Part shown: piece after piece, positions 1-11,145 of the stretch
How the letters are laid out: each line of letters begins with the position of its first letter
Position numbering within the stretch: position 1 is the stretch's first letter
Source of the DNA: Ailanthus altissimus
Taxonomy: Eukaryota; Streptophyta; Magnoliopsida; Sapindales; Simaroubaceae
Assembly: GCA_946807835.1 (NCBI GenBank)
Contig: OX327709.1
Coordinates: forward strand, 20,337,501-20,401,500
Length of the DNA stretch: 64,000 nucleotides
Direction of reading: 5' to 3'
Position numbers and translations under genes: made by a program
The notes under the pieces: model-generated
Databases searched by the model: none
Told to the model about the DNA's origin: nothing
What the model saw: the letters and a program-made list of their open reading frames with translations, nothing else

Positions 1-465
1 TACTTTTTCCCTCACAATATTCATACCTAAGATTCTCTTAACTACTCCTAAGTTCTTCATCTCAAACTCACTACTCAACTGCATCTTTTATTTTTGTATT
101 TCTTCCTTATCCTTGTATGCAATCAGCATATCATGCATATACAGAAGAAAATACATATATAGACATCTACTTAAGGCTTTAAAGTACATATAATCATAAT
201 ACTTGTTTCTATTGAACTCACAAGTCCTTAAATCTCCTATACCATTGCCTTAGAGATTACTTCAGCCCATACAATGATTTCTTCAATAAATAAGCATGCT
301 CTTCCTTACTGAATTTTTCAGAACCTTGTGCTATAACATGTAAATTTTCTCTTCAAGCTTTCTATGGAGGAAAGCAATCTTTACATCTATTTCTTCTAAA
401 TGTAATTAAGGTTCACATACATAGATAACAAAATTCTAATAGATGTGTACTTGACTACCGATGAG
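1..465 (-). pseudogene. Copia (TNT1-like) reverse transcriptase remnant, 3' part
   Basis: Read on the minus strand, this stretch matches the middle of a plant TNT1-like Copia reverse transcriptase. I can follow VVKYTSIRILLSM, EEIDVKIAFLHRKLEEKIYM, KKSLYGLK, LRQWYRRF and then FLLYMHDMLIA, which stands where the catalytic YVDDMLIA belongs. Near the window edge is FEMKNLGVVKRILGMNI, the usual LKDLG-type block. The YVDD aspartate pair is reduced to MHD, and several stops and frameshifts interrupt the reading. It continues past the window edge. Its upstream part lies at 2658-3411, and the two halves are separated by the solo LTR at 471-2652. This is a dead element. Confidence 0.85.
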
Positions 466-470
466 AATAT

Positions 471-2652
471 TGTTGAAGATGGTGCTTATGTGTTATTTCA
501 ATATTGTATGAATATTAATTATTTAATATTTATACAATTAATATTTTGAATAAAATCATTAATATTAAATGTATATGGTACCAAGCTTGTTACGTTTTAG
601 ACGTTGTGTGATCTAAAGGAGTTTAGATTAGTACTAAGAGTTAGCAAAGTCTAAGAGTTAGAGTCTTATCTAAAATGAGACAATAACCTAAAAATATATT
701 AGGAATGATATAGTTGCAAAGAGTTACAAATAGTACTAGGAAATGTCATTATTCAATATATTCTCAAAGACTTTATTCCTAATCTATATTTACCGATGTA
801 AGTCGATTGGTAAACCTTTCTAGATTAATATGTGTCTATATCTAAATTGTTCAGATGGTTAGTTTTAGTAGGCCATGAGATTAGTGAAAGCTCGTATAAG
901 CATACAAGTATTCAATAAGGACTAAGTACTGAACAAACTGACAAGGACCTCCAATAGACATCCTACAAAGTTGTCAACGAAAGGTCTTCTTGAGTTAAGT
1001 AGTATTTGTGGTTCTTTAACCTAAGTATCATAGTGAGCTTGTGAGTGATCCACCATACTTGGTTCCACATATATTATAGACCTTTCATAGTTGACCGCTA
1101 GGTATCACTAGGTATGGTTCAATGCTCATGGAGTCCATTGTATATAGATATGAGATCTGTCAGCTCAAACAAGTGAGTTATATATCCTGATGCTCTGATA
1201 TTATATTTTATGAAGTCTTGTGGCCACAAGTATAAAAATCCCAAAAACAATTTTCGGTAGGATTAGATAATATCGAAAAAATATTTGCAAATATTGTTTA
1301 TCAAAATACAAATATGGAGATAAGTTCACGGTCGAGCATATAGATATTTGCAGGTGAGGATCTTTATCTCTACTATTTTGGGATATAGGTGACGGAGGGA
1401 TTATACGAATCTGCTATAACCTTAGCTTGTATGGTTTAACGTGCTGCTTTGTAATTTTTATAATATATTTGTGGGGCTTCGTTCACGGACTTATGAAAGA
1501 GTTCTATTTGACAAACTAAGTGTGAATTTAGAGAGTCTCATAATATGAAATGTACTCGTTGCGCACTGGGATAGTGGACTTAATTGAATAGTTCAATCCA
1601 TGAAATTTCAACAAAGTGGACATTTATTTTAAGATCCCTTAGAATGTGTAATTGTCAAAAGTTAAATTTTAAGTACATAATTTAATTAGTTAATAAAAAT
1701 TGTTAACTAATGAGATGATAACAAGTGACATATTTCAAGCCATTCATTATTTGACTTTGAGATTGACTAAAATAACTTTACTTGTAAGACAAATAAGATA
1801 TATTATTAATTCAAAATTGTTTTGAATTAATATTATTATTATTATTAAGTCAATAAAAATAAGAAAATAAAAAGGGAATGGCTAAGTAAAGATGGTGGGT
1901 CATTTTTGTTGACAAAGGAAAAAACAAAGAGAAAAATAAGTTTTCTTTTTGTTTAAATACGTGGCCGACTAAATGCAAATGCAAGTGTGTAAATGATGCA
2001 AATATATTTGTATTATAATAGAGAAATGGCATGATTTTGTGGGGTTAAGTGTTGACCATTAAAAAGAAAATTAAATAAAAATGAGAAATAGTTTTCATTT
2101 GGCAATTTAATTGGTTCAGCTAAAGGGATTAAAGAAATAGAGAGGAGTTGTTTGGAGTTTGAGAGTAATAGTTACTTTCAAGAGTTCTTCATCCTCTTCT
2201 TCTTACAGTAGAGTCGGCCATGCTTAACCAAGAAAGAGAATGTTTTGTTTTCTTGTAGAGTTGTAAGTCCAAAACAAAATCAATCCCATTTCTTTGAAAC
2301 AAATCCAAGGTTAAAAAGTTTAACCAAAGACATGTGTTCAAATAGTTTAAACATAAGGTTGCTGAAAATTGATTCAAAGACACCATTCTAGCATTTTAAG
2401 CCCACCGAAGTTGGAATCTAGAATGGCCAATGGAAGCACTTCATAATGAGACCACGCAAATTTGATTCCATATTAAATTGCTTCAAGAGTAGTTTTAATT
2501 TTAATGTTCCAAGACTTAATTTCAGTGTGTATTTGTTATTTTAGGAAATTAGATATTCATTTCCACTTCACGTTATATATGCATGACATATATATTTTAA
2601 TTTGATGAACACTGATCACATGTAAATGCCTTAGTAAATTAGTACACTTTCA
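471..2652 (+). mobile_element. Solo LTR, about 2.2 kb, with 5-bp target duplication AATAT
   Basis: The segment begins TGTTGAAGATGGTG and ends TTTCA, giving the TG...CA ends of an LTR. It is flanked on both sides by AATAT (466-470 and 2653-2657). The Copia RT reading is interrupted precisely here: IFSSVVK is on one side and IFESV on the other. No coding domain is visible inside. Its first bases match the outer end of the Copia H LTRs (12510-13868, 20130-21953) and, reverse-complemented, the solo LTRs at 8815-10945 and 33383-35431. The strand is assigned from H, whose pol orientation is known. It most likely formed by recombination between the two LTRs of a full element. Confidence 0.85.
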
Positions 2653-2657
2653 AATAT

Positions 2658-3411
2658 CTCATGAAATTTAAGTCCTCATTGAGTGAAATTTTGTGCCACT
2701 AGCCTAACCTTAAACCTCGTAAGTTTTATTTTCGGTATCACTTCCTTAACTTTGTATACCTACTTGCACTAAACTAATTTCTTATTGTGAGATCTTTCCA
2801 CCAATTTTCAAGTATTATTCTTACGAAGAGAACTAATCTCCTCCTCCATGGCTAGTTGCCACTTATTACTATTTTTACTCTTCATAGATTTTAAATACGT
2901 CTTAGGCTCATCAAAATCAATAATGAGTACAAAATTAAAGGCATGAGTAATTAAGTATGCTTATGCATACCTTATTAGTGGTTTTATCGTTCTCCTTAGA
3001 TTATCTCTAACTAGTTGGTATTCTTCGAGTTCCATTTCAAGAGTCTTAGTCTAACTTTAGGTAGACTTTAAAGAACTAATTGATATATATTTTTTGTTCA
3101 TCTTCTTGTAGTTTCAAACATTTTCTCAATTTTGACTATTTATTTTTGTCCATTTTTCATATGTTCAATGCGTATTCGACTTTGTGTCTAACAACTTATT
3201 GATTTTGAACTCAAAATCAAACACAATATTAATTTTGAATCACTAAATTTTAACAAAAATTATACGTTTTGTTGATATTAGGGTCTCTTTATCTTTTTCA
3301 ACTTGTCTTTTAGGATTTGATGATTCTTTTTCCCTTAAATATGCTTTAATTTCATACTTTTTATTACTAGGTATGGCTACTTACTCTATAATCTCCGTAC
3401 TTCTTTTATTT
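2658..3411 (-). pseudogene. Copia (TNT1-like) integrase-RT junction remnant
   Basis: On the minus strand this reads as the linker and N-terminal part of TNT1-like pol. ELEEYQLVRDNLRRTIKP is followed by a YA-AYLITHAFNF block, then DEPKTYLKSM, NSNKWQLAMEEEISSLRKNNT, YKVKEVIPK and RLVAQNFTQ. In intact TNT1-like proteins these correspond to the LARDRxRRxIRPPxRYGYADL, EPxxYxEAMxSxxSxKWxxAMxEEMxSL and ARLVAKGFTQ blocks. Stops and frameshifts are frequent. It is the 5' half of the RT remnant at 1-465, displaced by the solo LTR insertion. The stretch nearest 3411 is too decayed to read. It ends where the next TNT1-like element begins. Confidence 0.8.
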
Positions 3412-4246
3412 TGTTAGAAAATTGGTAATTCAACAATTTTGCTTGAACAAGAATTGAGATGAATACCAAAGTGGAGAGTCACAAGAAGTCTAGAATGTGT
3501 AGAACATGTATGAAGAAGTCTATGATGTATGGGACACGAAGAGGAAAGCGAAACAGGACTTGAAGACACAAAGGAAGCAAAAAAAAATGAGCATAGGCGC
3601 CACCAGGGCAGAGCGCTACGGCACCTAGCACAGAAGCCCAGTGTCGCGGTTCTGGGTCCCCAACGCCGCCGTGATGGTGGGGACACGGTGAGTGCAGCGG
3701 CGCCAGATGCTACAAAGAATCTATTTTTGATCCGAATTTTGAGTTTTGAAAAGTTTTGGACTTCCAAAATAAGTGGACTCTTACTCCAACAAGGAATATG
3801 GTTAGTAGGCACGAAATACACCCTATATAAATACTTGTAAACCCTTTATTTCAGATTAAGCATTAAGAGAGACTCTAAGAGATGGGAAGAACTGGGTAAA
3901 CACTAAATGCTTGTGTGCGCTTGGGTGGAACTGTAGTTTGAGTGACCATTGCTCGTGGTAGAGTAAAGGTTCACTAAATATTAGGTCCTTTTGAGGGTTT
4001 TTCTTGTAAAATCTCTAGGAAGTTAATAAGAGAGGCTAGGATCCTTAGATCTACTGTCTACGTAGGCAATTGGTCGAACCATGTAAGATTGTGTTGTGCT
4101 CTTTTTATGTTCTGCTTTGGATTCTTGCTATTTTTCTTAATTAACAGGTTATTCCGCTGCACAAGGAGGTTAGAGTTCTAGGTTAAACTTTAGGTTCTTT
4201 GCTTTAACATAACCTCAAAGGGAGAAGGGAATTCCCTCTCTCAACA
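3412..4246 (+). repeat. 5' LTR of the TNT1-like element
   Basis: It starts TGTTAGAAAATTGG and ends CTCTCAACA, directly before the primer-binding site. A TATA-like box (CTATATAAATAC, near 3822) follows a GC-rich stretch at about 3590-3710, which is unusual in otherwise AT-rich surroundings. The same family occurs as the 3' LTR at 6027 and as a solo LTR at 56940-57912. Short ORFs on both strands here are LTR shadows, not genes. Confidence 0.85.
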
Positions 4247-4249
4247 AAC

Positions 4250-4261
4250 TGGTATCAGAGC
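4250..4261 (+). promoter_or_regulatory. Primer-binding site (initiator Met-tRNA type)
   Basis: TGGTATCAGAGC follows two to three bases after the 5' LTR end. This is the standard plant Copia primer site, complementary to the 3' part of initiator methionine tRNA. It fixes the element orientation as plus. Confidence 0.9.
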
Positions 4262-4298
4262 TAAATGTTCGATAATACATACTTGGGGTATTTAAACC

Positions 4299-5557
4299 AT
4301 GGCTACAATCAAGCAAGAAATAGAGAAGTTCAATGGGATGAATGACTTCAATCTTTGGAGGAAAAAGATTAGGGCTCTACTAGTGAAGGAATGGCTAGAC
4401 TCAGCTTTGGAAGAAGCTAGCTCCTCAATTAGCGATAAAATGATAACCTTAAAGTCTAGATAGAAAGATTGGGACACGATTCAGAAAAAGGCTCACAACA
4501 CCTTATTCCTGGTGTTGAGCGACGAAGTATTAAGGGAAATTGGTCATGAGAAAACCGTTTTGGGGCTATGAAAGAGACTCGAGACATTGTATATGAAGAA
4601 GTCTCTTGCAAATAGACTTCTTGTGAAAAAAAAACTACATCAACTAACAATGTACGAGAGAATTTCATTGAAAGCTTACATTGACGAGTTCAACAAGATC
4701 ATCATAAGTATTGAGCAACTAGGCATCAAGATTGGGGGTGAATACAAGGCCATTATCCTATTAAGTTTGTTGCCGAAGGGCTATGAGAGCTTTGTGGATA
4801 CGCTGTTGTATGGTAAAGAGTCTTTAATGATGAATAACGTCAGGGCATCATTGAATTCAAAATAATTGACAAAGAGATCTGAGTTCGAGAGTAGAGCAAC
4901 ATTGCTTACACAAGGAAGAAAGAGCAACCAATCAAAGAGAAGATACAAGAAGTGTTTCCTTTGTAATAAAGAAGGACACTTTGTGAAGGATGGTTTGAAC
5001 TCAAAAGGCCAAGGAGGGTGGGTTACAATCGATACTGAGGAAGATACCAAATTTGTAAACACATTGGTAGCCTTAAGGGGAAAGTGCACTGGCAAATGAA
5101 TACTAGATTTAGGTTGCAACATCTATATGTGTCCCGATAGATCGATGTTTATCAACTACAAAGCCAAGAGAGGTAAAGCTCTAATGAGGAATGACATGAC
5201 TTATGAGATCATAGGATTTGATGACATAAGGTTGAGGATGGAAAGTAGAAAAACTAGGGACTTATGTGGTGTAAGGCATGTTCCTAAATTGAGGAGGAAC
5301 TTGACATCTCTATGCAAGCTCAATGAGGAAAGGTATTCAGTTAGAGCGGAAAAAGGAAAACTAAGGGTAGAGAAATGACTTATAAGGTTTGAGGGTGAAA
5401 AGCACAATGAGGGGCTCTATGTGCTTACTGGGATAGCCATAAGTGGCCCAACGCGGGGTGTTGGGGTAATACAGGCCACTAAGCAATATCCAAACCATGC
5501 TCACCGTGGTGATGAGAGTCGAAAAGGAGTGTAATGCATCTATACCCTATGCAAGGT
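4299..5557 (+). pseudogene. TNT1-like gag-protease, disrupted
   Basis: Reading starts at ATG 4299 with MATIKQEIEKFNG, then FNLWRKKIRALLVKEWLDSALE, the TNT1-type gag N-terminus (FNGxNDFxLWRxKMRALL). Later come ETLYMKKSLANRLLVKKKL, AYIDEFNKIIIS and LPKGYESFVDTLLYG. A zinc knuckle, CFLCNKEGHFVKDG, has lost its last Cys (Gly in its place). The protease catalytic D-S-G appears as LDLGCNIYMCPDRSMF, with Ser changed to Leu. RNLTSLCKLNEERYSV and GLYVLTG follow, then the start of the GAG-pre-integrase domain. In-frame stops occur near 4462, 4569, 4863, 5097 and 5376. Nothing of the integrase core, RT or RNase H follows. Confidence 0.85.
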
Positions 5558-5878
5558 GTACGTGTGAGGATACGCACCGTTTAGTCTGACAAGCCGGGAC
5601 ATACCGATCCCAGTGGGCCATCACTGGTCTAGACCTCACAGTGGCCTCCGAACATAGTACCAATTATTTCTCTTTTGGCCAGCTCCAATGGTACTGACTT
5701 CGAACTCGTTAGGCATTTGAGGTAGTATATCCCACCCAGGTTCGAGCGTTGGGGAGGCCAAAAAAGAAATAATTGGTACTATGTTCGGAGGCCACTGTGA
5801 GGTCTGGACCAGTGATGGCCCACTGGGACCGGTATGTCCCAGCTTGTCAGACTAAACGGTGCGTATCCTCACACGTAC
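5558..5878. repeat. Large near-perfect inverted repeat, 123-bp arms around a 75-bp loop
   Basis: The left arm (5558-5680) and the right arm (5756-5878) are reverse complements over 123 bases with about four mismatches. Both begin or end with the GTACGTGTGAGG / CCTCACACGTAC sequence. The 75-bp spacer carries a B-box-like GGTTCGAGCGTTGG next to the right arm and a weaker partner next to the left arm. This suggests two head-to-head copies of a short, perhaps tRNA-derived, repeat. The arms are far more GC-rich than the window. A transcript would fold into a long hairpin. It lies where pol is missing in the TNT1-like element. Confidence 0.9.
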
Positions 5879-5885
5879 GAATGCC

Positions 5886-5940
5886 TTTGGAGACCAAAGT
5901 CACTAGCTCGGGAAAAGTTAAGTCTTCGTGGAGACTTAAC
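5886..5940. repeat. Two small palindromes next to the large hairpin
   Basis: GTTAAGTCT (5917-5925) and AGACTTAAC (5932-5940) form a perfect 9-bp stem with a 6-base loop. TTTGG and CCAAA (about 5886-5898) form a 5-bp stem just before it. They lie between the large inverted repeat and the 3' LTR. No function is evident. Confidence 0.6.
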
Positions 5941-6026
5941 TAGACTCAACTCTAGGTGATAGAGTATTTGTGTGGATCGGATCTAGAAGCCTTCTTATTT
6001 GAAATATTTTGAATCAAGGAAGGGTT

Positions 6027-6845
6027 TGTTGAAAAATTGGTGATTCAATAATCTTCGGGTGATAAAAATTGAGATGAATACCAAAGTAGAGGGTCATAAG
6101 AAATCTAGAATGTGTGGGATACGTATGGAGAAGTCTAGGACGTGTGAGACACAAATGAGGAAGCAAAATGGGACTCGAAGACACGAAGGAAACGAAGAAA
6201 ATAAGCATAGGCGCCACCAGGGCTGAGCCCTGTGACATCCAGCACAGAAGCCCAGCGCCGTGGAGGTGGGGGCGACATGGTGAGCGCTGTGGCGCCAGAC
6301 GCGACAGAGAGTCCTTTTTTGATCCGAATTTTGAGTTTTAGGAAGTTTTGGACTTTCAAAACAAGTGGACTCTTACTCCAACAAGGAATAGGGTTAGTAA
6401 GCACGAAATACACCCTATATAAACACTTGTATACCCTTTATTTCAGATCAAACATTAAGAGAGACTCTAAGAGATGGGAAGAACTGGGTAAACACTAAGT
6501 GCTTGTGTGCACTTGGGTGGAACCGTCGTTTGAGTGATCATTGCTCATAGTAGTATAAGGGTTTACTAAACATTAAGTCATTTTGAGGGTTCTTCAAATT
6601 GGATTTTTCTTATAAAATCTCTAAAAAATTAATAAGAGAGATTAAGATCTTTAGATCCACTGTGAACATAAATAATTGGTCGAATAGTGTAAGATTGTGT
6701 TGTACTCTTTTATATTCTGTTTTAAATTTTTATTATTTTATTTAATTAATAAATTATTTCACTGCACAAATAAATTAAAATTTTAAATTAAATTTAAATT
6801 TTTTTACTTTAATATAATCTTATGAGAGAGGAAAAAAAAACAACC
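6027..6845 (+). repeat. 3' LTR of the TNT1-like element, strongly AT-drifted at its end
   Basis: It starts TGTTGAAAAATTGG after the purine tract AAGGAAGGG. It matches the 5' LTR well through the GC-rich block (about 6205-6300) and the TATA-like CTATATAAACAC (near 6416). From about 6590 onward, aligned G and C bases are largely replaced by A and T, so the end is poorly defined. The partner LTR keeps GC in the same stretch. Confidence 0.75.
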
Positions 6846-7731
6846 ACTCAGTATTATGTTTTCATTTGTAGCTGCATTTATAATTCTTGTCGTTTGCTCT
6901 CATCTGCATCTCATGCCCCGAATCTTCAAAATCTACGACCTCTCATATTCCTCGTGTTGAAGTCACAAGTCCTAAGGTCACCAGCATTTGCAAACCAAAG
7001 CCGCCTCTTTCTTTGTCTCTTTTTTACTCTCACGTGAATATGTTCTGATTGCTGGTTATTCATTTTATGCTGTCATTTCTTTGAAGTTGCCAAAAATAAT
7101 TTTTTATTTATTTAATGAAATAAAAAAAAATTATTTATTTTATTTTTTTATGTTAATTTTTTGTCAAGGTCATTATGGTGATGTTTGTCAATTGTTAAGA
7201 TGATTTTGATTATAGAGCAATCGTGTTTGTAAAAATAATTTTTGATTTGTTGCTTGAAATAAAATATTTAGTTAGAAATAAAATAATATTATTGGTTTAA
7301 TTCATTCTAATTAAACAACTAATTATAACGATGATGATAAGTTAATAATTCGGAAAACAAACTTGGACTTGGGCCAATCGAACTATATAAAAATGGTTTA
7401 AATTTTAATGGGCTTGAATATGTTTTCTTTTAAAATTAGATTCAAATTGAAGAATTAAGTGAATAAATCAAATCAAATCATTTTAATTTTATATTACAAT
7501 TAGTTTAGTTTCAGTTTAAATTTAAAAAAAAAACTGAGTTGTTCAATTCATCAGATTCAGTAAATATTTTATATTGACCATAGGGATGACTTTTTTATTC
7601 AAAAAAGCCTAAATAATATAGGTTAGAAAAACTTAACTTGCACGAATAAAAACTTGGGTTCTGGTTAATTTTTTTTAAAATTTTTTTGGGTGTGCGCATT
7701 TATGTGATCTCACATTTGTTTGGCTTGAAAC
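6846..7731. other. Intergenic, no feature recognised
   Basis: This is AT-rich sequence with no long reading frame in either direction. The short ORFs at 6822-7203 have no recognisable domain and biased composition. A slightly less AT-rich stretch at about 6890-7040 could be a remnant of a gene or element, but I cannot identify it. Confidence 0.5.
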
Positions 7732-8072
7732 TAGGGGTGGGCACGGTTCGATTTGGTTCAATTTTTTATGAAACCGAACTGAATTGGTTCGATTTTCTAC
7801 GAAACTGAACCGAACCGATCTGGTTCAATTTTTTGAAAAAATAAAATCGAAACTGATTTTTTTAATGAGAAAAATCGAATCGGATTGAACCGGTTTTTTT
7901 CTGTTCAATTTTTTCGGTCCGTTCCGGTTCGGTTTTTTTCAATTTTTTTAATTTTAAATTATAAAATTTTTTAATTTTCAATCGATTTTTTTGATTTTTT
8001 TGGGTGAAAAAAATCGGACCGAACCGAACCAAACCGGGTTTTTCGGTTCCCGATTTTTTTTGTCCACCCCTA
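7732..8072. mobile_element. hAT-type MITE, 341 bp
   Basis: Terminal inverted repeats TAGGGGTGGGCA and TGTCCACCCCTA bound the element. An 8-bp target duplication flanks it, CTTGAAAC at 7724-7731 and CTTGACAC at 8073-8080, with one mismatch. An 8-bp duplication with these ends is typical of hAT-superfamily non-autonomous elements in plants. The interior is built from repeats of ACCGAACC and its complement CGGTTCGG and has no transposase. The ORF at 7862-8110 is a by-product of this repeat. Confidence 0.88.
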
Positions 8073-8080
8073 CTTGACAC

Positions 8081-8814
8081 CAAATTGTTTTTTTTTAATA
8101 AAAAATTCAATTAAAAAAATGAAAATCATTTGAAAGGAAGAGATTGTGTTAGTTTATACTTAATGGAAATAATTTTTATTTTTAAAGTTGTCTTATGAAA
8201 AAAAAAACACTTAAAAGTTGAAAAAAAAAGTCTAACTGATTATTGTGTAAATAATTCGAGTTATATATGCATTCCAAGTACTCAAACAAAAAACAAAATT
8301 GTATTACATCTAAGTCTAAAAATGTAATTTAAAATCTAAATCTGAGTTTGAAAAAATTTACAAATCAAATTTTACCATCTCTACTTATATAATCACCATC
8401 TTTTAATTCAATCTTTTGGCTTATATAATCTTTGAGGCGTCATCTATTTGACTTTCTATAATAGGGATTATAAATACAATCATTTTTTTTTTATTTGTCT
8501 ATCTCTTTTGTTTTAGAGTACATATACCCAATTAAGTTTATAGGATGCTTTCATTTTTTTTTTCAAATATTATGATATAATAACTACGTTAGAATTCTAA
8601 AATTGATCTTTCACTAAATATTAATATTGATATTGTTTGGAAGCTAGATCCTAAATTTTATGATGTAATAAGTAAATGTTAGAATTCTTTGTAAGTTAAT
8701 CTTTAAAAAAATATTAAAATTAATTTTGTTAAAGGTTGAATTTAAGATTTAATTGTCCAACTCAAAAGATTAATTTATTGGATATAGTGATCCTCTCTTA
8801 TAAATTTAAGTGTT
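8081..8814. other. Intergenic AT-rich sequence
   Basis: Long A and T runs and scattered stops in all frames. I see no domain, RNA gene or structured repeat here. Confidence 0.5.
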
Positions 8815-10945
8815 TGTCGGAATCTAATATATGTAAGTATATGTATGTGTAATAATATTTATTATATAAAATATGCATGTCATATATATTTAGTGCTGTG
8901 GAATAATAAAAATAATATAATAAACACAATAAATAATATATTAATTATATTAATATATTTAAAAAATTGAGAAATCATCGCAATGTGTAACATTTTACAC
9001 GTATATCTTGAAAGTCCGCTTGGAGACTAACTTGTTGACAATTCTAGTCACCAACTTGATGAATTTGGTAAGTTAGAACAGTAGCTCTAAATTCAATATT
9101 GAATTTAATACTTAAACCCTTTAAATTTAATTTTCTTATGATCAATAAAATAATAATTTCATTGTTGTAATTGCTAACCAATATTAAAGATAATTTATAA
9201 ACTGTTTTTAACATTTGAAACTAATTTATAAGAGATCAAATCTCTTATTTTCTTCACCCATTTGCACGGCCACCATTTTGAAACAAATTATTTTTGTTTC
9301 AAAAGCAACAAACTAAAGAAAGAAAATGAAGCAATTCTTCGTCTCTTCCACCGAATTCACACACGTATTTATATATCTCACATATATTAAAATAATAATA
9401 TTATATTTATATAATATTACACATGCCCACTAAGCTTATAAAATAATAATATAAAAAAATGGATGACAACTAAATATCATCATATAATATAATAATATAT
9501 TAAAATATATAATAATGAGATATTTATGATTATTTAATAATTAAATAATCATTTTATCCCTAATGAATAGTTACCAAGTATATCTCGGGTCTCACTAAAT
9601 TACACACTTGGGTAAACTCAATCGAGGGTTCACAATACACCACGTGTCATTATACTTAGTAAATAATAATTATTAATTAATTATTATATTTAACGCTTAA
9701 ATACAAATACTCACATTTTCGTAGTAATGTTAGATATTACTGGATTAAACAATTTAATCCAGCACGCTACTTTAGTATCCAACGAGTACACTCTATATCG
9801 CGAGACTCCCTAGGTTTATGCCCGATTCGTCAAATAGAACTATTCTATTAGTTCGTGAACATTGCCCCACGCATACGTCATGGAAATACAAATCAGTGCG
9901 TCGACCGTCCAAGCTGAGGTCGCAACCCATACATATAGTTCTTTCGTCATGATATCCTGGATGTGCAAGGATATAGATTATCACTGTCAAATCCCTATGT
10001 CCACATCCATATAATATATTCAGACTTGTATCTCACTGAACAATATGTGTAAACTCATTTGCTATATTGTTACACCCTAGTGGAAACTCTTTCCCGGGAT
10101 TAATGCTTGTGACCACAAGACTTTCTAAGATACAGTCTCGAAGTATCTAGATATCAAACTCCATATGCGAATTGACAGATCCCATATCTGTACACACCAG
10201 ACTCCATAAGCATCGGACTATACCCAGCAACACTCAGCGGTCACACCATGAAAGGTCTGTGATATGCGCGGAACTAAAATATGGTGGATCACTTACAAGC
10301 CTACCGTGACACTTTGATCAAAGGACCACATATACTACTCAACTCAAGAAGACCCTCCGTTGACGACTTACAAAAGATATCTATCGGAGGTTCTCGTGAG
10401 TCCATCCCATATCCAGTCCTAATTGAATACCCATATATCAATATGAACTCCAAGCTCATAGTCGGCTAGGAACAACCATCTATATCCTATAGGTACGACG
10501 TATGCTGATTTATATAAAAGTATCCACCGACAGACTCGCATCGATAGAAATAGATTAGGAACAAAATTTGAGAACATCCTTATACAATTGACATTTCCTG
10601 GCACCTAATTGCAACTCTTGTAACTATGTAGTTACTAGTATATTCCCAGGTCTATATCCCATTACAGATAAGGCTTCAACTCTTGAATCTTCGCTGAGTA
10701 TTATAACCAGCTAACAATTAGTTGTGCTAACACTTAGCATTTATATCTCTCAACGTGACCAACTGTGGACCCTTATCTAAACTCCTTTAGATCAGATCAT
10801 TACTCATTCAGATCGTACAATGTCTGTAATGTTACATTGTATAGTACCATATAAATAGGCATTAGCGATTTAATAAAAATGTATATTTGTATAAATCATA
10901 AGTATATGTTCATTTAGGGATAACACATAAACACCAACCCTAACA
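8815..10945 (-). mobile_element. Solo LTR, about 2.1 kb, target duplication GTGTT/GTATT
   Basis: On the plus strand it runs from TGTCGGAATC to CCCTAACA, with GTGTT (8810-8814) and GTATT (10946-10950) as a one-mismatch target duplication. It can be aligned along its length with the solo LTR at 33383-35431. Shared blocks include the stretch near 9840-9990, the block around 10270-10470 and the end CACATAA-CACC. Reverse-complemented, its start resembles the LTRs of Copia H. Minus orientation is inferred from H. Small ORFs at 9793-9990 and 10281-10469 are part of this shared non-coding sequence. Confidence 0.8.
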
Positions 10946-11145
10946 GTATTTTTCTTTTCTTTAGTTAATGTGAACCTTTGCCAATGAAGAACAATATTGG
11001 CCATTTCGTTTGACACAATGAGTTTATCCTCATTTCGCTTAAGTATTTTCTCTATTTTTTTAACTAATGTAAACCTACGCAGGTAAGGAAAAACACTGGT
11101 CTCTTTGTTCGACACAATAAGTCCATCTATTTTTAGATTAACAGG
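10946..11145. repeat. Two-unit imperfect tandem repeat, about 95 bp each
   Basis: Two adjacent segments share the order TTAATGTGAACCT / CTAATGTAAACCT, then CAATATTGG / AAACACTGG, then GACACAATGAG / GACACAATAAG. Read on the minus strand they give DKLIVSNE...QRFTLTK in one unit, with a comparable SNKE...RRFTLVKK in the other. This may be a decayed coding repeat, but I do not recognise the family. Confidence 0.55.

Larger units (their letters stand above)
3412..6845 (+). mobile_element. Internally deleted TNT1-like Copia retrotransposon
   Basis: The element has a 5' LTR (3412-4246), a primer-binding site (TGGTATCAGAGC at 4250), a decayed gag and protease, no RT or integrase, a purine tract (AAGGAAGGG near 6017) and a 3' LTR from 6027. 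The internal region is about 1.8 kb, against roughly 4 kb for a full TNT1-type element. The reading stops in the GAG-pre-integrase block, and an inverted repeat fills the place of pol. It is non-autonomous and dead. The right-hand end is fixed only to within about 15 bases, because the 3' LTR end is heavily decayed. No target duplication could be confirmed. Confidence 0.8.

Noticed and set aside
3414..3840. ORFs of 135 and 103 codons on opposite strands
   Set aside because: Both lie entirely within the 5' LTR of the TNT1-like element, and the matching ORFs in the second LTR are broken.
9793..9990. 65-codon minus-strand ORF resembling 34223-34438 (IVLFDESGI)
   Set aside because: Same LTR family and same position; no ATG context, domain or continuation. 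Treated as LTR sequence.
10281..10469. 62-codon ORF also present, diverged, at 34768-34956 (MVDHLQA...)
   Set aside because: It lies in the shared body of solo LTRs, antisense to them. The corresponding stretch in the Copia H LTR has a one-base length change that breaks the frame. Common ancestry explains the similarity without coding.
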